A stretch of DNA of 8,634 bases, from positions 1 through 8,634 of the forward strand of contig CALCXL010000662.1 in assembly GCA_937907595.1 (NCBI GenBank). Reading direction: 5' to 3'. Of the stretch, positions 6,467 to 8,634 are shown one piece after another (positions within the stretch are counted from its first letter, which is position 1; every line of letters starts with the position of its first letter). This stretch comes from an uncultured Pseudomonadota bacterium. Its GTDB lineage: Bacteria; Myxococcota_A; UBA796; UBA9615. Under the pieces are notes generated by a model. It made no database searches and was not told the DNA's origin. It saw only the letters and a list, made by a program, of their open reading frames with translations. Made by a program: the position numbers and the translations under genes.

Positions 6467-6524
6467 AGTCCGCTGCGGTGCGTCCCGGGACCCGATGCCG
6501 TCGCCCGCCTGCTGGGCACCCGGC

Positions 6525-7637
6525 TCAGAACCCCTGCCAGGCCAGCGCTGCCTCGAGGAGTTCGGGCCGCGCCACCACGCCGTGCTCGCGCAGCGCTGCT
6601 TCGCCCAGCTTGATGACGTGGGCGTCGTCGGCCTGAGCCGCGACCTCCAGCACGGACGCGCGCGCGGCGCTGTCCGAGGCGATCTCGCCCGGCGTGCCCA
6701 ACTCCCCGCGCGTCGCCGACCGCGCCACCGCGACCGACTGGAAGGCGAACCCCAGCAAAGCGCGCTGGGCGGCTGCGTCGAGCCAGGGCAGCCACAGCCG
6801 GGCCGCCGACGTGCCCGTCACCGCGTGCAGGAGCACCACATCGTCGGCGCCGTCGGACAGGAACATGCGAGCCGCCGCCGCCGCGAGCTCGGCCAGCCCG
6901 GCGGACACCTCCACCGCGTCCAGATCGACCCGCTCGATGGACTCGGCCAGGCCCGCGAGATCGTTCGTCGGAGCCACCCGATCCAGGATGGTCCCGTCGG
7001 TCACCCGCTCCCCAGCGGCCACCAGCGGCACCCCGGCCAAGGCGGCGACCGGGTCCAACCCTGCCTCCGGCGACGCTCCAGGCGCGCCCGGCAGCTCCTG
7101 GAAGAGCGCCGCCATGTACCCCAGGCCATGCGCCACCTCGCGCCGGCGGTCCGCGGTGTCCCCCCGATCCAGCGAGCGCAGCGCGTGCCCGACCCGCAGC
7201 GCGCCGTGCCAGCCAGCGCCGAACCAGCCCGGCAGCAACATCGCGTGGTCCCGATCGATCACCGCCTGCACGCCCAGCGCTTCGACGTCGGCGACGTAGC
7301 GGGCGATCCACGCGGCGGACTGCTCGGCGTCCCCCAACGCGGAAGCCCGCTCGTCGTCGGGCAGCGCGGCGGCTTCGGGCAGGGCGATCAGATCACCTTG
7401 GTGCGCCTGCACCCACGCCACGACGCGCTCGGGCACCCCCAACTCCGCCAGGGCCTCGGCGGCCATGGGCAGGTGGTTGGTCAGCCCGTCGACGGTCGTC
7501 GGCCCCGCCGCGTGCAGCGCGCGCAGGACCTCGTCGAAGGACGCTTCGGCGCCCAGGCCCAACTCCAGCCCGCAGGCGCTGAGCCCCGCGGCGCTGCCGA
7601 GGAGGAGCAAGAACCGGCGTCGGGTCAGGAAGTGCAT
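6525..7637 (-). CDS. Questin-oxidase-like protein with a Tat lipoprotein signal
   Basis: This 370-residue protein starts with MHFLTRRRFLLLLGSAAG followed by LSAC. T5-R-R-R-F-L fits the twin-arginine consensus, and L19-S-A-C22 fits a lipobox, so the product is predicted to be exported folded and lipidated at C22; G23 at +2 does not suggest inner-membrane retention by the E. coli rule. The mature part matches what I recall of the questin oxidase family (formerly DUF4243): FDEVLRAL, then N54-H-L-P-M-AAEALAELG, then H144-G-A-L-R148-V-G-H151-ALRSL, an LGYMAALFQELPG block, and LLHAVTGTSAARL further on. Fungal members (GedK, AflY) catalyse Baeyer-Villiger-type or related oxidations of anthraquinones; bacterial members are largely uncharacterised, so no substrate is claimed. 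The ATG at 7637 is chosen over the ATG at 7661 because GGTGGAG lies five bases upstream of it and the signal peptide then starts properly. It lies downstream of the Asp-rich gene with a 131-bp gap. Confidence 0.8.
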   Translation of the reverse strand: MHFLTRRRFLLLLGSAAGLSACGLELGLGAEASFDEVLRALHAAGPTTVDGLTNHLPMAAEALAELGVPERVVAWVQAHQGDLIALPEAAALPDDERASALGDAEQSAAWIARYVADVEALGVQAVIDRDHAMLLPGWFGAGWHGALRVGHALRSLDRGDTADRRREVAHGLGYMAALFQELPGAPGASPEAGLDPVAALAGVPLVAAGERVTDGTILDRVAPTNDLAGLAESIERVDLDAVEVSAGLAELAAAAARMFLSDGADDVVLLHAVTGTSAARLWLPWLDAAAQRALLGFAFQSVAVARSATRGELGTPGEIASDSAARASVLEVAAQADDAHVIKLGEAALREHGVVARPELLEAALAWQGF

Positions 7638-7642
7638 CGCGT

Positions 7643-7649
7643 CTCCACC
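7643..7649 (-). promoter_or_regulatory. Ribosome-binding site of the questin-oxidase-like gene
   Basis: GGTGGAG on the minus strand is followed by ACGCG and the ATG at 7637. It supports this start over the in-frame ATG 24 bases upstream. Confidence 0.65.
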
Positions 7650-7687
7650 GTGAGGCGGCATCCTCGCACAGGCGCCGGGCCTGCCTG

Positions 7688-7707
7688 GGCCGGTCGTGGC
7701 CGGTCGG
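7688..7707. repeat. 10-bp tandem direct repeat in an intergenic gap
   Basis: GGCCGGTCGT is followed directly by GGCCGGTCGG, two 10-bp units differing at the last base, upstream of the questin-oxidase-like gene. One helical turn of spacing would suit a dimeric regulator or two monomers, but chance is possible. The rest of the gap (7638-7768) holds the compact GC inverted repeat GGCCC-G-GGGCC at 7733-7743 and nothing else I can support. Confidence 0.35.
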
Positions 7708-7768
7708 TGGTCCAGGGCAGAGCCGCCCCCTTGGCCCGGGGCCCCGCCGATCACGCGCCGCCGGGCGC

Positions 7769-8634
7769 TCAGGGGCTGCGCATGCCGTTGGCCTGGGTGG
7801 AGGCCGACGAGCCCACGTCCACCTCCACGTCGCCGACCGTCACCGTCACGTTGCGGGGCTGGCCCAGGGTCAGGTTGAGCAGCTCGGTCGTCGGCAGGTA
7901 CTGCGTCAGCTCGGCGGGGATGGAGAAGGACCCGTCGTTGACGGCGATGCACTGGATGGACGCGTTGCCGAACTCCCGGGCGTTGCCGTGGTGCAGCTCG
8001 ATCCAGATCTCGTCGGCGCTGCCGCCGGTCCACTCGATCGCGAAGTCCGTGCTGCCCACCGCGAACTGCTCCGACGGCAGCGGCGCGACCAGGTGCAGCG
8101 CGGCGGGCACCAGCAGGTCGGTGACGGAGTCGAAGCCGGGGAAGTCCGCCCCCTCCACGGTCACCTGGTAGTACGTGTCGAAGTGCACGGTGTAGTCGGG
8201 GTTCAGCTCGAAGTAGTACTGCGACTGCTGCTTGGTCGTGGGCCAGGGGTCGATGTCCACCGACCAGTCGGGGGCCTCCAGGGTGATGATCCCGGCGTCA
8301 CGCTCCTCGGAGACGCCCGGCGTGCCGCCCACCGTCTCCATGTCGGCGGCGTCCCACACGTTGACCGCGCAGGTGTCCGGCCCGTCGGGGCCGTCCCAGG
8401 GGAAGGGGCCGTTGACGCGTCGCCCGGGCGTGCCGGGGCTGATGTCCTCCCAGAAGTTGGCGATGAACCCCGCCCCGGTCATCACGCCGTCGCCCGAGGG
8501 CGGCGGCATCTCCCAGTACCAGATGCCCATGCTGCCGCCGGGCCCCAATTGGGGCTCGTCGTCGTCGTCGTCCGCGGCGTCGTCGTCGTCCACCGCGTCG
8601 TCGTCGTCGCCGTCGCCGTCGTCCCAGAAGCCGG
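7769..8634 (-). CDS. Asp-rich secreted protein, N-terminus outside the window
   Basis: The frame is open from the window edge to the TGA at 7769-7771, giving at least 288 residues; a GTG at 8593 lies inside the Asp-rich tract and is unlikely to be the start. The visible part begins GFWDDGDGDDDDAVDDDD and continues with more Asp and Ala before EPQLGPGG. Such tracts commonly follow the lipidated Cys of surface lipoproteins in myxobacteria and relatives, so an unseen lipoprotein signal is inferred. The remainder is rich in Trp, Tyr, Gly, Pro and Asp, with beta-type segments such as TVHFDTYYQVTVEG. A C-terminal domain of about 110 residues has FAIEWTGGSADEIWIELHH, GSFSIPAEL and RNVTVTVGDVEVDV, an Ig-like sandwich pattern. 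Two Cys residues occur in the visible region, in DTCAV and IQCIA. No enzymatic motif is seen. It is probably a surface or periplasmic protein of unknown function, oriented like the questin-oxidase-like gene. Confidence 0.75.
   Translation of the reverse strand, partial: GFWDDGDGDDDDAVDDDDAADDDDDEPQLGPGGSMGIWYWEMPPPSGDGVMTGAGFIANFWEDISPGTPGRRVNGPFPWDGPDGPDTCAVNVWDAADMETVGGTPGVSEERDAGIITLEAPDWSVDIDPWPTTKQQSQYYFELNPDYTVHFDTYYQVTVEGADFPGFDSVTDLLVPAALHLVAPLPSEQFAVGSTDFAIEWTGGSADEIWIELHHGNAREFGNASIQCIAVNDGSFSIPAELTQYLPTTELLNLTLGQPRNVTVTVGDVEVDVGSSASTQANGMRSP
8557..8623. repeat. GTC/GAC trinucleotide-rich tract encoding poly-Asp
   Basis: On the plus strand this is near-continuous GTC, broken by GCC and CGC codon-sized interruptions; on the coding minus strand it is GAC encoding Asp with Ala, Gly and Val breaks. 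Asp is encoded exclusively by GAC here, which makes the tract a simple-sequence repeat likely to vary in length by slippage in whole codons. Confidence 0.75.

Noticed and set aside
6495..8171. 558-residue plus-strand open frame across the questin-oxidase-like and Asp-rich genes
   Set aside because: It spans two better-supported minus-strand genes and the gap between them, and its translation is Arg/Gln/His-rich shadow sequence.
8542..8555. Perfect 14-bp palindrome GCCCCAATTGGGGC
   Set aside because: It lies inside the coding region for E-P-Q-L-G-P with ordinary codons, and a palindrome of this size is not far from chance expectation in several kilobases of GC-rich DNA. No second copy was seen.
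1..8634. Search by eye for CRISPR arrays, tRNAs, insertion-sequence ends, toxin-antitoxin pairs or phage genes
   Set aside because: No spaced direct-repeat array, tRNA-like cloverleaf, transposase motif or paired small genes could be supported in either strand.

Overview
The window is a strongly GC-rich, gene-dense bacterial segment (GC-dominated third codon positions). Several traits suggest a deltaproteobacterium in the broad sense, most likely Myxococcota or a relative: a secreted protein with a long Asp/Ala-rich tract near its N-terminus, several envelope proteins with signal peptides, a Tat lipoprotein and a bacterial voltage-gated cation channel. No rRNA, tRNA, mobile element or CRISPR array was seen, so the taxonomic reading is an inference from style only.

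Layout. (1) 1-557 (+): the C-terminal end of a probable outer-membrane or periplasmic protein ending in a terminal aromatic residue. (2) 595-1482 (-): a complete six-helix voltage-gated cation channel of the bacterial NaChBac/NavAb type, convergent with gene 1, with a calcium-channel-like filter TLEDWTD. (3) An 87-bp divergent intergenic region. (4) 1570-2439 (+): an SDR closely resembling peroxisomal trans-2-enoyl-CoA reductase (PECR). (5) 2436-3959 (+): a FadL-like outer-membrane protein whose ATG overlaps the SDR stop (ATGA). (6) 4054-4773 (+): an exported alpha/beta hydrolase. (7) 4778-6445 (+): a polytopic membrane protein, possibly a GT-C-type glycosyltransferase, starting at a TTG four bases after gene 6. 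(8) 6525-7637 (-): a questin-oxidase-like protein carrying a Tat lipoprotein signal. (9) 7769-8634 (-): an Asp-rich secreted protein whose N-terminus lies outside the window.

How the genes fit together. The SDR and FadL-like genes are probably translationally coupled. Together they suggest uptake of a fatty acid or other hydrophobic molecule across the outer membrane, followed by reduction of a 2-enoyl-CoA. The hydrolase and membrane protein lie in the same direction and may extend the unit, although the 94-bp gap with its own ribosome-binding site could also mark a new unit. The channel and the minus-strand pair at the right end look like independent units.

I do not see a convincing new multi-gene system such as a defence locus, retroelement or biosynthetic cluster. 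The most interesting points are the acidic channel filter, the exported questin-oxidase-like protein, and the SDR that lacks the usual Ser-Tyr-Lys residues but is coupled to a FadL-like porin.
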